Assembly (NCBI GenBank): GCA_025356335.1
Contig: JANXUF010000062.1
Span: 62,001-126,000 of the forward strand
Length of the DNA: 64,000 bases
Origin: Actinomycetes bacterium
GTDB taxonomy: Bacteria; Actinomycetota; Acidimicrobiia; Acidimicrobiales; Ilumatobacteraceae
Reading direction: 5' to 3'
This document shows positions 44,833 through 53,610 of the stretch, piece after piece. The translations under genes and the position numbers were made by a program. Position 1 is the stretch's first letter; the number at the start of each line of letters is the position of its first letter. The notes under the pieces were generated by a model. It worked only from the letters and a program-made list of their open reading frames with translations, was not told the DNA's origin and did not search any database.

Positions 44833-46116
44833 TCAGGGGGACACGACGGACGGCGTGTCCTTCACCGATTGCGGAAGCTTTGCGTAGGCCTGCTTGACGT
44901 AGCTGAGATCGACGATCGAGGCAAGCTGCGCGTTGGTGACGTCCGCGAGGCGGCCGAACTGCTGCGCCAACTTGAGGTCGTTGGCCAGTGCGTCATCCTT
45001 GATCAGTCCTTGTCGCGGAAAGCCGCCGGCCGTCACCCAGCTGTAGGCCGCAGTAGCGTCGCCAACTGGCAAACCGGCGTTCTTGGCGAGCAGGGCTATG
45101 GCGGCGTCCTTGTTCGCCGGGTTCTCCAGCCAAGCGATCGAGGCCAGGTAGCCCTCGAGGAACGCCACGACCTGATCGGTGTGCGCAGTCGCCCATGACT
45201 TGAGCGTGTTCAGGCCGAAGAACGGAAGCCCCTTGAACTGGGCCAGCTCGGAAGCGTGGATCAGCGTCGGGTAACCGGCGTTGTTCAGCGTTCCGCTCAC
45301 GGGCGGAAGCTCGGCAATGCACTGGATCTGACCGGACTTGAGCGCTCCGAGCGCCGAGGGCGCGGTGATCGGCAGTGTGGCGATGTTGTAGTCCTTGTTG
45401 GCGTAGCTCAGGGTGTTGTTCGACGCCTCCGAAATCATCAACTGGACGTAGAGCCCGTCGCCGATGGTCGGCGGGTTCTGAGCAGCGCAGGTCTTGCCCT
45501 TGAGGTCGGCGACCGTCTTGATCTTGGTCGGGTCGACGATGAGTTCGTAGGGCAGCAGGTCGTAGCCGCTGGCGACGTACTCCAGGTCGGGGTTCTTCTG
45601 CCAGGCAGGGATCGCTGCGTCGTAGAGCGCGGTCGTGAACTGCACGGACCCACCGAACAAGGCGGCGATCGAAGCCGGGCTGCTGGCCGAGTAGATCAGC
45701 TTGGCGTTGATGCCATACTGCTTGAAGATGCCCTCGGCAACTCCGGCCTGCAGCGCCCAGTTCCCGGCGTTCGGGGTGACACCGCTGAAGGTGATGTTGC
45801 CGATGATCGGCGCAGCGCCGGGGGTCGTCAGGTCGGGCGGTGTCGTCTCGGGCGCGGCGGTCTTGAGTGGCGCAGCAGTCGTGTCAGCACCCGCCGGCGT
45901 CGACCCTCCGGCGGCAGCGGTCGTGGGTGCTCCGGTTGCCGCTGCGGTGGCTGCTCCGGTTGCCGCCGTCGTGGCTGCTCCGGTTGCCGCCGCGGTGGCT
46001 GCTCCGGCAGCACTGCTCGACGGTGCGGAACTCTTCGTGCTGCTGCCGCAGGCTGCGGCGATGACGACCAAGACGGCGAACACGCCTTTGGTCCTGTGGC
46101 TCAGTGAGGTCTTCAT
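44833..46116 (-). CDS. ABC transporter substrate-binding lipoprotein (SsuA/NMT1-like)
   Basis: ATG 46116, behind AAAGGA, gives 427 residues. An N-terminal signal peptide ends in a lipobox-like IAAACGSS, so the protein is probably lipid-anchored outside the membrane. Residues about 30-100 form a low-complexity Ala/Thr/Pro linker, encoded partly by three 24-bp repeats. The remainder (GITPNAGNWALQAGVAEGIFKQYGI-like start, KTVADLKGKTCA) matches periplasmic binding proteins for sulfonates, nitrate or thiamine precursors. Ligand unknown. It has its own promoter at 46230-46264. Confidence 0.9.
   Translation of the reverse strand: MKTSLSHRTKGVFAVLVVIAAACGSSTKSSAPSSSAAGAATAAATGAATTAATGAATAAATGAPTTAAAGGSTPAGADTTAAPLKTAAPETTPPDLTTPGAAPIIGNITFSGVTPNAGNWALQAGVAEGIFKQYGINAKLIYSASSPASIAALFGGSVQFTTALYDAAIPAWQKNPDLEYVASGYDLLPYELIVDPTKIKTVADLKGKTCAAQNPPTIGDGLYVQLMISEASNNTLSYANKDYNIATLPITAPSALGALKSGQIQCIAELPPVSGTLNNAGYPTLIHASELAQFKGLPFFGLNTLKSWATAHTDQVVAFLEGYLASIAWLENPANKDAAIALLAKNAGLPVGDATAAYSWVTAGGFPRQGLIKDDALANDLKLAQQFGRLADVTNAQLASIVDLSYVKQAYAKLPQSVKDTPSVVSP
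45935..46006 (-). repeat. Three tandem 24-bp repeats in the lipoprotein linker
   Basis: Units begin at 45935, 45959 and 45983 and differ at only a few positions. Each encodes eight residues of the form GAATAAAT, so copy-number change would keep the frame and alter linker length only. Confidence 0.8.
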
Positions 46117-46229
46117 GCGAGATCCTTTCGATGCCGGCCCTACGTCCCCGTGATCGCCGGCGAGCTTGTTCGTGTATCGCACGGTTCCCGGACCGGCGGC
46201 AACTCGTCAGCTCACATGCTGACGAGCGA

Positions 46230-46264
46230 ACCGTAGACCTGAGTTCGTTAACGGGTTCATTACC
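46230..46264 (-). promoter_or_regulatory. Direct-repeat promoter of the binding-protein gene
   Basis: Read on minus: GGTAATG (46264-46258), 5 bp, GTTAACG (46252-46246), 10 bp, TACGGT (46235-46230), a full TAnnnT. The leader is about 107 nt before ATG 46116. Confidence 0.62.
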
Positions 46265-46290
46265 CGGACGGGTCACAGATAAAAAGTTTG

Positions 46291-47118
46291 CTATTGCTTC
46301 GCCGTCATCACGTACCCGCGATGAGCCTGGTCCACTGCACGCCACGGAGCGGCCTTACGTTCGATGAACTCCATGAGCTTCACCAAGAAGACCCCGGCAA
46401 TCGCAAAGATCAGTACACCGCCGAGAAGTTCGGAGGTCTGGAAGTTCTGCGTGTCGAGCTGGATGCGGTAGCCGACGCCCGCTTGTGAGCCGAACAGCTC
46501 ACCGACGACGACGGCGATGAGACCGCGACCGATCGCCAGACGGATGCCGGTGATGATGAACGGCAGCGCGCCGGGAACGCGGACCTTACAGAACAGCTGA
46601 ACTCGGCCGGCGCCGAATGCCCGGGAGGCCTCGACGAGCTGCGGGTCCACCGCCCGAATGCCTGCGTCCGTATTGATCGTCACCGGCAGGAACACCAGCA
46701 CGATGACGAGCACGATCGTTTTCTGGGTCCCGATGCCGAACCACAGGATGAACAGCGGCGCTAGTGCAACGATCGGCGTGGCATACATCGCGTCCATCAC
46801 CGGGTCGGCGTACGCCTTGACAGCGTCACTGGTGCCGACCAGCAATCCGAGGAGGACGCCGAACACGGCGCTCGGGACGAAGCCTTTGACGAACTCCTCT
46901 GTGCTCACGAACAAATCATGCTGGAGATCGCCGTGGTGCCACCACCTCCATACGGCCTTTACGACGTCGAGTGGCCCGGTCAGGAACAGCTCGTCGTCGA
47001 CGATGAAGCGCGCCGCGATCTGCCAGATGATCAGGAACGCGATCAGCGCGACCAGCCCTCGGTGTCGTGACGGACGGAGGTAGGACAACACCTCGGCTGA
47101 GCGGGCCCGGGACGCCAC
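46291..47118 (-). CDS. ABC transporter permease (SsuC/TauC-type)
   Basis: GTG 47118 lies 1 bp past the amidohydrolase stop; 275 residues. About six hydrophobic segments are visible (for example LVALIAFLIIWQIA, IVLVIVLVFLPV, IFAIAGVFLVKL), and the EAA cytoplasmic loop reads EASRAFGAGRVQLFCKVRVPGALPFIITG, the ATPase contact. This belongs with nitrate/sulfonate/taurine permeases. Its ATPase partner is probably the gene at 39042 and the binding protein the gene just downstream. Confidence 0.92.
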   Translation of the reverse strand: MASRARSAEVLSYLRPSRHRGLVALIAFLIIWQIAARFIVDDELFLTGPLDVVKAVWRWWHHGDLQHDLFVSTEEFVKGFVPSAVFGVLLGLLVGTSDAVKAYADPVMDAMYATPIVALAPLFILWFGIGTQKTIVLVIVLVFLPVTINTDAGIRAVDPQLVEASRAFGAGRVQLFCKVRVPGALPFIITGIRLAIGRGLIAVVVGELFGSQAGVGYRIQLDTQNFQTSELLGGVLIFAIAGVFLVKLMEFIERKAAPWRAVDQAHRGYVMTAKQ

Positions 47119-47119
47119 G

Positions 47120-48259
47120 TCAGGTTGCCTGCGGCTCGACCTGATAGAGCTTCACGGCGTTGTCGTAGGTGATGGCCTGCGTCACCGCTGGAGCAACGCC
47201 CTCGAAGTCGTGCTCGACGTATTCCTGACCCCGAGGGAAGTTGCCCTCCGTGTGCGGATAATCGCCCGCCCACATCAGCCGACCCGGATCGAGCAGAGGC
47301 AGCGTCAAGATGCCGGGGCGGTCGTCCTCGAACGTCGCCCAGAACTGCCGCCAGAAGTAGTCGCTCGGCTTCATCTTTAACTCCGGCACGGTCCACGCGT
47401 GGTGGTCGTCGAACATGTGGTCCATCGTCGTCAACTGGTAGGCGATCCAGCCGATGCCACCCTCGACGAGAACGAAGCGCAGGTTCGGGAAACGCTCGGG
47501 GATCGCCCCGTAGACCAACTGCATAAATACCCAGCCGAGGCTGATCTTGTTGCCGATGGCGATCGTCCAGAACGCGCCGGGCGTCAGCTTGTTGTCGAAC
47601 ACGGCGACCTGTCCGGCCGCTTGATGGAACGACACGGGGAGTCCGATCTCTTCGAGCGCCGCCCACATCGGGTCGAAGTGCTCGTCACCCCACGCCTTGC
47701 CCGGAACAGCCTGTGGAAGGAGGAAGGTCTTGGCGCCGCGGTCCGCCCACTTGTGGGCTTCGGCGATCGCCGCCTCGATCGGACCGTTGCCGACGGGCAG
47801 CGCTGCAGCCCCGACGAGGCGGTTCGGGTCGTACGAGCAGAAGTCCTCGAACAGCCAGTCGTTGTAGGCGCTGACGCATGCCGCCTTGAGGTCGAAGTCC
47901 TGGATGCTGTGGACGATGAGCCAACCGGGGTAGATCACCTCGCCGGTCACCCCCTGGCTGTCCTGGTCGAGTAGGCGGGCCTTCGCGTCGTTGGCGCCGG
48001 GCCGCTGTTGTTCGAATCGATACCCCTTGGCGCTGTCGATACGGCCGGCGATCTTGCTGTCGATCATCGCCCCCTCCGTTCCGACGGGCTTCGCGGGCAT
48101 GTTCGTGTTCGGAATGATGAAATAGTCGCCGTCTTCTCGCGACTCGACCTGCGGGGCCTGGTGCTGGAAGCGCTTCGGCAGGCGGTCGAGCCACAGGGTG
48201 CGCGGCTCGACGACGTGCGAATCTGCGGAGAACAGGCGATATTTGGCTGCGGTCGTCAC
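47120..48259 (-). CDS. Amidohydrolase 2 family protein (decarboxylase/hydrolase-like)
   Basis: The frame is open to 48448, but GTG 48259, with GAGGAG 9 nt upstream and a promoter at 48292-48326, is the likely start; 379 residues. SADSHVVEP supplies the DxH metal site, VSFHQAAG the next His, and WAGDYPHTEGNFP the late Asp/His. The family includes ACMS decarboxylase-type and resorcylate decarboxylase-type enzymes and hydrolases. Coupling to an ABC permease suggests that it processes the imported compound. Confidence 0.88.
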   Translation of the reverse strand: MTTAAKYRLFSADSHVVEPRTLWLDRLPKRFQHQAPQVESREDGDYFIIPNTNMPAKPVGTEGAMIDSKIAGRIDSAKGYRFEQQRPGANDAKARLLDQDSQGVTGEVIYPGWLIVHSIQDFDLKAACVSAYNDWLFEDFCSYDPNRLVGAAALPVGNGPIEAAIAEAHKWADRGAKTFLLPQAVPGKAWGDEHFDPMWAALEEIGLPVSFHQAAGQVAVFDNKLTPGAFWTIAIGNKISLGWVFMQLVYGAIPERFPNLRFVLVEGGIGWIAYQLTTMDHMFDDHHAWTVPELKMKPSDYFWRQFWATFEDDRPGILTLPLLDPGRLMWAGDYPHTEGNFPRGQEYVEHDFEGVAPAVTQAITYDNAVKLYQVEPQAT

Positions 48260-48291
48260 AACGAAACTCCTCACGTATGGTCGACTGTCCA

Positions 48292-48326
48292 ACGGTAGAT
48301 CCCCCGCCGTTACAGACCGCATTACG
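48292..48326 (-). promoter_or_regulatory. Direct-repeat promoter of the amidohydrolase-permease unit
   Basis: Read on minus: CGTAATG (48326-48320), 5 bp, TGTAACG (48314-48308), 10 bp, TACCGT (48297-48292), a full TAnnnT. The predicted start site is about 27 nt upstream of GTG 48259. Confidence 0.62.
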
Positions 48327-48423
48327 ATTGGCCGCTCCACCGTCGGCGCAGTGATGGGTCGCAAGGACACAGCGTCCAGAAAAGGGACCCGTAGGTGTGA
48401 GGCGCGGCGACGCAGATGGCGGG

Positions 48424-48457
48424 TGTTACGTGGCAGGTAACGAAACATTCGGAAACT
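48424..48457 (+). promoter_or_regulatory. Direct-repeat promoter of the SMP-30 gene
   Basis: TGTTACG (48424-48430), 5 bp, GGTAACG (48436-48442), 9 bp, GAAACT (48452-48457). The first heptamer is imperfect. GTG 48513 has an AAGGAG site and a leader of about 49 nt. Confidence 0.55.
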
Positions 48458-48512
48458 GACCGGCGGAATCCGGCCGACCCCGTCGACTGGACCGTGCCAA
48501 GGAGCAGCCGTC

Positions 48513-49379
48513 GTGGGTTCACAACGTCAATTCCAGGTGACCGTCCTCGCGACCGGACTCGGGTTCACCGAGGGCCCGGTGATCATGCAGGGCGGTGGCC
48601 TGATCGTTACGTCGGTGAGCACCGGCAACCTGTTCCGAATCGGTGACGACGGCTCCGTCGACACGATCATCGTCGGCAACGCGCCGAACGGGCTGGCGGA
48701 ACATTCCGATGGCCGGATCTTCATCGCCCAGTGCGGGTCGACATCGCCGATCGGAGCGAAGGGAGCGCTCGGAGCAGAGGGAGGCATCCAGGAGGTCGGC
48801 CGGGACGGCAGAGTGTCGTGGCTCTCGACCGAGCCGACGTCGCCGAATGACATCTGCATCGGCCCCGATGGCTGGGTCTACTGCACCGACCCCTCGCGGC
48901 CGATGGGTTGCAACTCCGGCAGGCTCTGGCGCTGCGATCCCGACACCGGCGAGGCGCAGCAGCTCGCCGAGATGGACTGGTACCCCAATGGCCTCGGTTT
49001 CGGCATCGAGGACGACGCACTGTTCGTGGCCCACACGACCGCCAGGCAGATCCTCCGCTACCCGCTGGTCGACGGACGCCTGGGCGACGGCAAGGTGGTG
49101 ATCCAGATGGAGGACGGTCATCCCGACGGTTTCGACTTCGACACCGATGGCAACCTCGTGATCTGCGCCGTGCAGTTCGAGCAACGGGCCGGATCGATCC
49201 AACGGTGGACCCCCGACGGTCTACTGCTCGACGTCATCCGGGTCGGCAACGCGCCGGTCTATGCGAACGTCGCCGTCGCCGCCGATGGCACGATGTACGT
49301 CACCGGATCCTCGGAGGGAACGGTCCTACGGGTCGAAGGCTGCTGCTGGTCGGGCCTCGCGCTGCACCCGTTCCGTTGA
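48513..49379 (+). CDS. SMP-30/gluconolactonase/LRE family protein
   Basis: A 288-residue six-bladed propeller protein. Metal-site segments are visible: GFTEGPVI near the start (Glu), SPNDICIGPDG (Asn-Asp) and PDGFDFDTDGN (Asp). Family members hydrolyse lactones with Ca or Zn. GTG 48513 is supported by AAGGAG. It is a monocistronic unit and converges with an SDR gene at a small hairpin. Lactone opening in the same catabolic route is plausible. Confidence 0.88.
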   Translation: MGSQRQFQVTVLATGLGFTEGPVIMQGGGLIVTSVSTGNLFRIGDDGSVDTIIVGNAPNGLAEHSDGRIFIAQCGSTSPIGAKGALGAEGGIQEVGRDGRVSWLSTEPTSPNDICIGPDGWVYCTDPSRPMGCNSGRLWRCDPDTGEAQQLAEMDWYPNGLGFGIEDDALFVAHTTARQILRYPLVDGRLGDGKVVIQMEDGHPDGFDFDTDGNLVICAVQFEQRAGSIQRWTPDGLLLDVIRVGNAPVYANVAVAADGTMYVTGSSEGTVLRVEGCCWSGLALHPFR

Positions 49380-49394
49380 TCCGTTCCGCGGATC
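49378..49394. terminator. Short hairpin between convergent genes
   Basis: GATCCG-TTCCG-CGGATC forms a 6-bp stem with a 5-nt loop just at the SMP-30 stop. There is no T-run; a weak bidirectional terminator is possible. Confidence 0.35.
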
Positions 49395-49412
49395 CGTCCC
49401 CCGACCCGACGA

Positions 49413-50240
49413 TCAGGCGAGACCGCCGGAGACCGTGAAGATCTCACCGAAGCAGAACGAGCCGCGGTCGCTGGCCAGGAACAGGACTGCCTCGGCGATC
49501 TCCTCGGGGCGTCCCAGGCGGCCGGACGCCTGACGCGTCGTCAGCCCGCTGCGCAATGGGCCGAACCGCTCGTTGAGCGCCGAGTCGATGGTGCCGGGGG
49601 CCACCGCGTTGACGCGTACCCCGCTGCCGGCGACCTCGTGGGCGACGGAGCGGGTGAAACCGATCACGCCGGCCTTGGCCGCGCCGTATTCCGGCGCAAG
49701 CGGCGCAGGCATCAGTCCAGCGGTGGAGGCGATGTTGACGATCGAACCACTGCCCGCCGGCTCCATGTGCCGCAGTGCAGCCCGCGTGCCGTAGAAGGTG
49801 GCGAACAGCAGGACGTCGAGCACCTTGCGCCACTCCTCGTCCGTCAACGCCACGGTGATCGAGAATGAGCCAGGTGGTTCACCCTTCGCTCGACGGGCGA
49901 CGACCTCCTGCACGTGTTCCAACTGTCCCGGTTTGTACGTGTTCCCGAGCCCGGCGTTGTTCACCATCACATCGAGCCGTCCATTGTCGGAGACGAATCC
50001 GTCGACGGCCGCATCGACCGCCGCAGAGCTGGTCACGTCGAATGGCAGCGCCTCTGCCGAACCGCCTGCTGCCTCGACCAGAGCGACCGTCTCCGCCGCC
50101 GCCCGGGGCCGCAGGTCGTTGACACCGACGTGTGCCCCGGCGCCGGCGAGCGCACCGGCGATCGCCCTGCCGATTCCCGAACCGGCTCCCGTGACGATGG
50201 CGGTTCTGCCGGCGAGGTCGGCAACACCGCTCTCAGGCAC
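49413..50240 (-). CDS. SDR family oxidoreductase
   Basis: GTG 50240 overlaps the MaoC stop by 8 bp; 275 residues. TGAGSGIG near 16-23, NNAGLGNTYKPGQLEHV and YGAAKAGVIGF are present, with a longer loop (AKGEPPGSFSITVALTD) before the active site. It is the last gene of a four-gene unit (hydrolase, muconolactone-isomerase-like, MaoC, SDR) and would oxidise the hydroxyacyl product of the MaoC hydratase. Confidence 0.9.
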   Translation of the reverse strand: MPESGVADLAGRTAIVTGAGSGIGRAIAGALAGAGAHVGVNDLRPRAAAETVALVEAAGGSAEALPFDVTSSAAVDAAVDGFVSDNGRLDVMVNNAGLGNTYKPGQLEHVQEVVARRAKGEPPGSFSITVALTDEEWRKVLDVLLFATFYGTRAALRHMEPAGSGSIVNIASTAGLMPAPLAPEYGAAKAGVIGFTRSVAHEVAGSGVRVNAVAPGTIDSALNERFGPLRSGLTTRQASGRLGRPEEIAEAVLFLASDRGSFCFGEIFTVSGGLA

Positions 50241-51090
50241 CGTCGGCCTCGTCGAATCGGAAGCCGCCCTTGTCGATGACGATCGTCCCGTCCTCACGCT
50301 TCACGGTGAAGACGGCGAGGCCGGGGTCGGTGACCCACATCTCGGTCGTCAGCGAGTCACCAGGCAGGACCACTGCGGAGAAGCGACCTTCGACATGACG
50401 GAATCGCGCTGGGTCGGAGCCGCACAGACCGTGCAGGAGCGCCCGGCCGGCGAAACCATACGTGCACAACCCGTGGAGGATCGGCCGCTCGAAGCCCCCG
50501 CCCTTGGCGAATGCGGGGTCCGTGTGCAGCCGGTTGCGGTCGCCGGACAGCCGGTAGATCAGCGCCTGGTCCGGCGACGTGCGGTAAGTGATCGACACGT
50601 CGGGAACCCGGTCGGGGATCACCTTCGGTGCAACAGCAGGCCCTCGGTCGCCGCCCCAGCCACCTTCGCCGCCCACGAACGACGACGAGTAGGTCGTGAA
50701 CAACGGCGAGCCGTCGGCTGCGTCGACGACCTCGCGTTCGCTGCCGACGACGGCTGCTTTGCCCTTGTCGTAGATACCGACGATCTTTTGGCGGACGATG
50801 ACGTCACCCTCGGTCGGGATCGGGCGGTGGAGCGTCAGCCGCTGCTCGCCATGGACGAGCTTGGCGAGATCGTAGGTGCCGAATTGCGGCATCCGTTCGA
50901 GGCTCGATCCGATCACGAGCGCGAACGTGGGGAGCACGAGCTGCGGCACACCCTCGGTCGTCTCCGTCGTGAACGCCGGCTCGTCGATGCCTGCTCCGAC
51001 ACCGAGCGAGTACAGCAGCGGAGCGGTCGAGTCCCATGATGCGGTGTACGGCTCGCTTTCGCGGCCGACGGCATCAATGTCGATCGGCAT
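50233..51090 (-). CDS. MaoC-like dehydratase (two hot-dog domains)
   Basis: The 285-residue protein has an N-terminal degenerate hot-dog domain and a C-terminal hydratase-2 domain with YRLSGDRNRLHTDPAFAKGGG; Asp184 and His189 are the expected catalytic pair. It resembles bacterial (R)-specific enoyl-CoA hydratases of the peroxisomal MFE-2 type. Its start overlaps the muconolactone-isomerase-like gene by 17 bp. Paired with the SDR downstream, it would perform the hydration and oxidation steps of beta-oxidation. Confidence 0.92.
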   Translation of the reverse strand: MPIDIDAVGRESEPYTASWDSTAPLLYSLGVGAGIDEPAFTTETTEGVPQLVLPTFALVIGSSLERMPQFGTYDLAKLVHGEQRLTLHRPIPTEGDVIVRQKIVGIYDKGKAAVVGSEREVVDAADGSPLFTTYSSSFVGGEGGWGGDRGPAVAPKVIPDRVPDVSITYRTSPDQALIYRLSGDRNRLHTDPAFAKGGGFERPILHGLCTYGFAGRALLHGLCGSDPARFRHVEGRFSAVVLPGDSLTTEMWVTDPGLAVFTVKREDGTIVIDKGGFRFDEADGA

Positions 51091-51442
51091 CAGTGGCCTC
51101 CTGCGAGCATTTCGGCGATGGCGCTGCGCTTCGTGCCTGCGCTTCGAGTGGATGATGGGCGAGGGCTGTCACCTGGAACTGGGTCCAGGGGGCGATCGGC
51201 AGCGAGGCCAAAAGCGCGTGCAATTCGTCGGCGTCATCGGCAGACCAGATGCTGATGCTGTCGGCGCCGCCCGGTTGGCGCCAGATCCGCACAAGGTTTC
51301 CGGTCGTGATCAGCTCGATGCCTCTGGCCCGCTCGGCGGTCAGGATCGCGCTGCGCCGTGCCTCGGGGACATCCTCTGCCCGGAAGCCGATGCCCACGAG
51401 GTACGTACAACGCCCCGGGCCGTCAGGAACCTGCTCCGTCAC
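51074..51442 (-). CDS. Muconolactone delta-isomerase-like protein
   Basis: A 122-residue protein with a ferredoxin-like fold: EARRSAILTAERARGIEL, the LVRIWRQPGG turn, SISIWSADDADELHALLASLPIAPW and VTALAHHP all match muconolactone isomerase (CatC) homologs. The last 20 residues are extra and overlap the MaoC start. CatC works in the catechol branch of the beta-ketoadipate pathway; here it sits between a C-C hydrolase and a CoA hydratase, so a different isomerisation is likely. Confidence 0.83.
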   Translation of the reverse strand: MTEQVPDGPGRCTYLVGIGFRAEDVPEARRSAILTAERARGIELITTGNLVRIWRQPGGADSISIWSADDADELHALLASLPIAPWTQFQVTALAHHPLEAQARSAAPSPKCSQEATDADRH

Positions 51443-52617
51443 GGCTTTGCTCCGAGGCGCTCGCCGAGCCAGTCGAAGATGAAGGGCGTGGCGATCGAGA
51501 GGTTGTCGATGTGGCAGTGCTGGGCCCCCCCCTCCTCGTTGGAGAAGACGCGAATCGTCTTGTCATTCGAGCCGACAGCGTTGTACAGCGAGTGCGCATC
51601 TGCGACTGGAACCTGCTGGTCGTCCTCGCCGTGGACCAGCAGGAACGGGCACTCCATCTGCTGGACGACTCCGTCGAGCTTGAATCCCTCGATCGAGGCG
51701 AGCGCGTCGAGCGGCGACTCCGAACAAGTGCTCCATGCGAGGTGCTCGCCGGGAACCGGTAGCTGCTTTTCGAATGCAGCTTCGATGCGCTCCTTCCAGA
51801 TGCGGTGGTAGTCCCAGATCGCACCCCAGGCGACACACGCAGCGAAGCGGTGCTCCATGCTCGCCGATCGTGAGGCGTAGTAGCCACCCAGGCTCAGTGC
51901 CATGATCCCGATGCGGCTCGCGTCGACGTCGTCACGTTGCTCCAGCCAGTCGAGCGCGGCAGCGCCGGCGACCTCGTAGTCGTGGCGAAGCGGAATGTTG
52001 CGGAAGCGGATCGCCTCACCGACGCCCGGGCTGTCGACGGACAGCACGCTGATCCCGCGGCGTACGAGTTCGGCTGTGCCGAGGAACCAGTTCAACTCTT
52101 TGTTGCCGTCGAAGCCGTTGAAGAACACGACGACCGGCGAGCGCTCGCCGTTGCCGGGACGGGCCGGCACGAAGAACGCCGGCAGCGCCGAATCTTCGTA
52201 GGGGATGTCGATGTGCTCGATCACGTGGTCGTCGTCGTACTCGCCGCCCTTGCGGAAGCAGTCGAGCATGTCGCGGTACGTCGACAGGGCGAGTTCATCC
52301 TTCGGAAAACGAAAGCGCTCGGCAGCGAAGTAGTACTCGCACGCCCTGCGGTAGTGGGCCATGGCGCTGCGCCGGCTGCCGCGCTCTACCGCATCGTCGG
52401 CCATCGCCCGCACCTGGTCGCCCATCGCCCGCCACTCCTCGAACCACTTGGCGTCGTCGCCGACATGGCCCTGCAGCTTGCGGCAGACGCGATCGACCTC
52501 ACCGACCTCCGATCCACCCGTGCCTGCGACGGACAGCGTGATCATCACGTTGAACGACCAGCGGTAGTCGGTCGGGAAGTACGTGAACCACTCGGCATTG
52601 CGGACGGCTTGGACCAT
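51439..52617 (-). CDS. Alpha/beta hydrolase, DHPON-hydrolase/FrsA-like (paralog 2)
   Basis: ATG 52617 is chosen over an open frame to 52671 because GAAGGAG sits 6 bp upstream; 392 residues. It shares the YFPTDYRWS start, the helical cap, GLSLGGYYASR-type elbow (here ALSLGG), HGEDDQQVP for the acid and GGAQHCHIDN for the His with the paralogs at 34078 and 62149. C-C bond or ester hydrolysis is expected. It heads a four-gene operon under its own direct-repeat promoter. Confidence 0.88.
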   Translation of the reverse strand: MVQAVRNAEWFTYFPTDYRWSFNVMITLSVAGTGGSEVGEVDRVCRKLQGHVGDDAKWFEEWRAMGDQVRAMADDAVERGSRRSAMAHYRRACEYYFAAERFRFPKDELALSTYRDMLDCFRKGGEYDDDHVIEHIDIPYEDSALPAFFVPARPGNGERSPVVVFFNGFDGNKELNWFLGTAELVRRGISVLSVDSPGVGEAIRFRNIPLRHDYEVAGAAALDWLEQRDDVDASRIGIMALSLGGYYASRSASMEHRFAACVAWGAIWDYHRIWKERIEAAFEKQLPVPGEHLAWSTCSESPLDALASIEGFKLDGVVQQMECPFLLVHGEDDQQVPVADAHSLYNAVGSNDKTIRVFSNEEGGAQHCHIDNLSIATPFIFDWLGERLGAKP

Positions 52618-52671
52618 GCCATGCTCCTTCGGAGATCGGGACGAGACGGCGGGAGGCGGCCTCGCCTCCAC

Positions 52672-52706
52672 ATCATCGCGACGCGCGAGTTACACGGGCC
52701 ATTATC
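52672..52706 (-). promoter_or_regulatory. Direct-repeat promoter of the C-C hydrolase paralog 2 operon
   Basis: Read on minus: GATAATG (52706-52700), 5 bp, TGTAACT (52694-52688), 10 bp, GATGAT (52677-52672). The leader to ATG 52617 is about 50 nt. Confidence 0.55.
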
Positions 52707-52812
52707 GAAACCTGCTGCACCATAGGCCGTCTCGCTGAGGCGGTGCGCTCGCGTTGACGCCACCGAATGTCGACGGTCTGACGAGATCTGGTGATGTGAG
52801 CATGACCGAGAA

Positions 52813-53610
52813 CTACTCGTCGATTGGGCGGAGGCTGGAGACGAGGTCGACGTCTGCTCCGGCGTCGACGAAGATGCGCTGACCGGTCAGGTACGAGCCG
52901 CCCGGCGAGGCGATGAAGGCAACGACGGCAGCGACCTCCTCCGGGCGGCAGACGTGACCGAACGGGAATCGATGGTCGAACTCGGCGAGGCCGGCTCCGC
53001 CGATCATCGAGATCAGGCTGAGCCCCATGTCGGTGGCGGTCAGGCCCGGCAGAACGATGTTGACGTGCACGCCATGGCGCCGTTCCTCCTTGGCGAGCGA
53101 CAGTGCGAGCGACTCCATCGCCGCCTTGGCCATGTTGTACGACACGCAGTTGACGAGATTCTTCGACGCTCCGGCGCTGCTGACGAAAATCACATCGCTG
53201 CGTTGGGCTGCACGGAGTTCCGGGAGCAGCAGCCGGGTCAACCGGAACGGCCCGAGCGCGTGCACGCCGAAGAGGCGGGTCACCTCACGTTCGGGCGTCG
53301 TGGCGATGTCCTTGCCGCTGCTCGCCATTCCGGCGTTGTGGACGAGCAGATCCACCGCTCCGAGTCGCTCATGGATACGGTCGACCATCGAGGTGACCTC
53401 GTCCTCGTCGTCGACCGAGGCCCGGAAAGCCTCCGCCGTTCCGCCCGATGCGGCAATCGCCGCGACCGTCTCATCGGCGGCCGCTTCGTCACGCCGGTAG
53501 TTGACGGCGACCGCCGCGCCCGAGGCCGCAAGAGCGATGGCGATCGCCCGACCGATGCCCCGGCTGCCGCCCGTGACGAGGGCGATGCGCGGGCCCGATC
53601 CGGCCGTCAT
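52813..53610 (-). CDS. SDR family oxidoreductase
   Basis: A 265-residue SDR with TGGSRGIG near 13-20, HNAGMASSGKDI, YNMAKAAMESL and a C-terminal TGQRIFVDAGAD. The start overlaps the CocE-type hydrolase stop (ATGA). It is the last gene of a nine-gene minus-strand run starting at 63276. Beyond it lies a 195-bp gap holding the promoter of the next operon. Confidence 0.9.
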   Translation of the reverse strand: MTAGSGPRIALVTGGSRGIGRAIAIALAASGAAVAVNYRRDEAAADETVAAIAASGGTAEAFRASVDDEDEVTSMVDRIHERLGAVDLLVHNAGMASSGKDIATTPEREVTRLFGVHALGPFRLTRLLLPELRAAQRSDVIFVSSAGASKNLVNCVSYNMAKAAMESLALSLAKEERRHGVHVNIVLPGLTATDMGLSLISMIGGAGLAEFDHRFPFGHVCRPEEVAAVVAFIASPGGSYLTGQRIFVDAGADVDLVSSLRPIDE

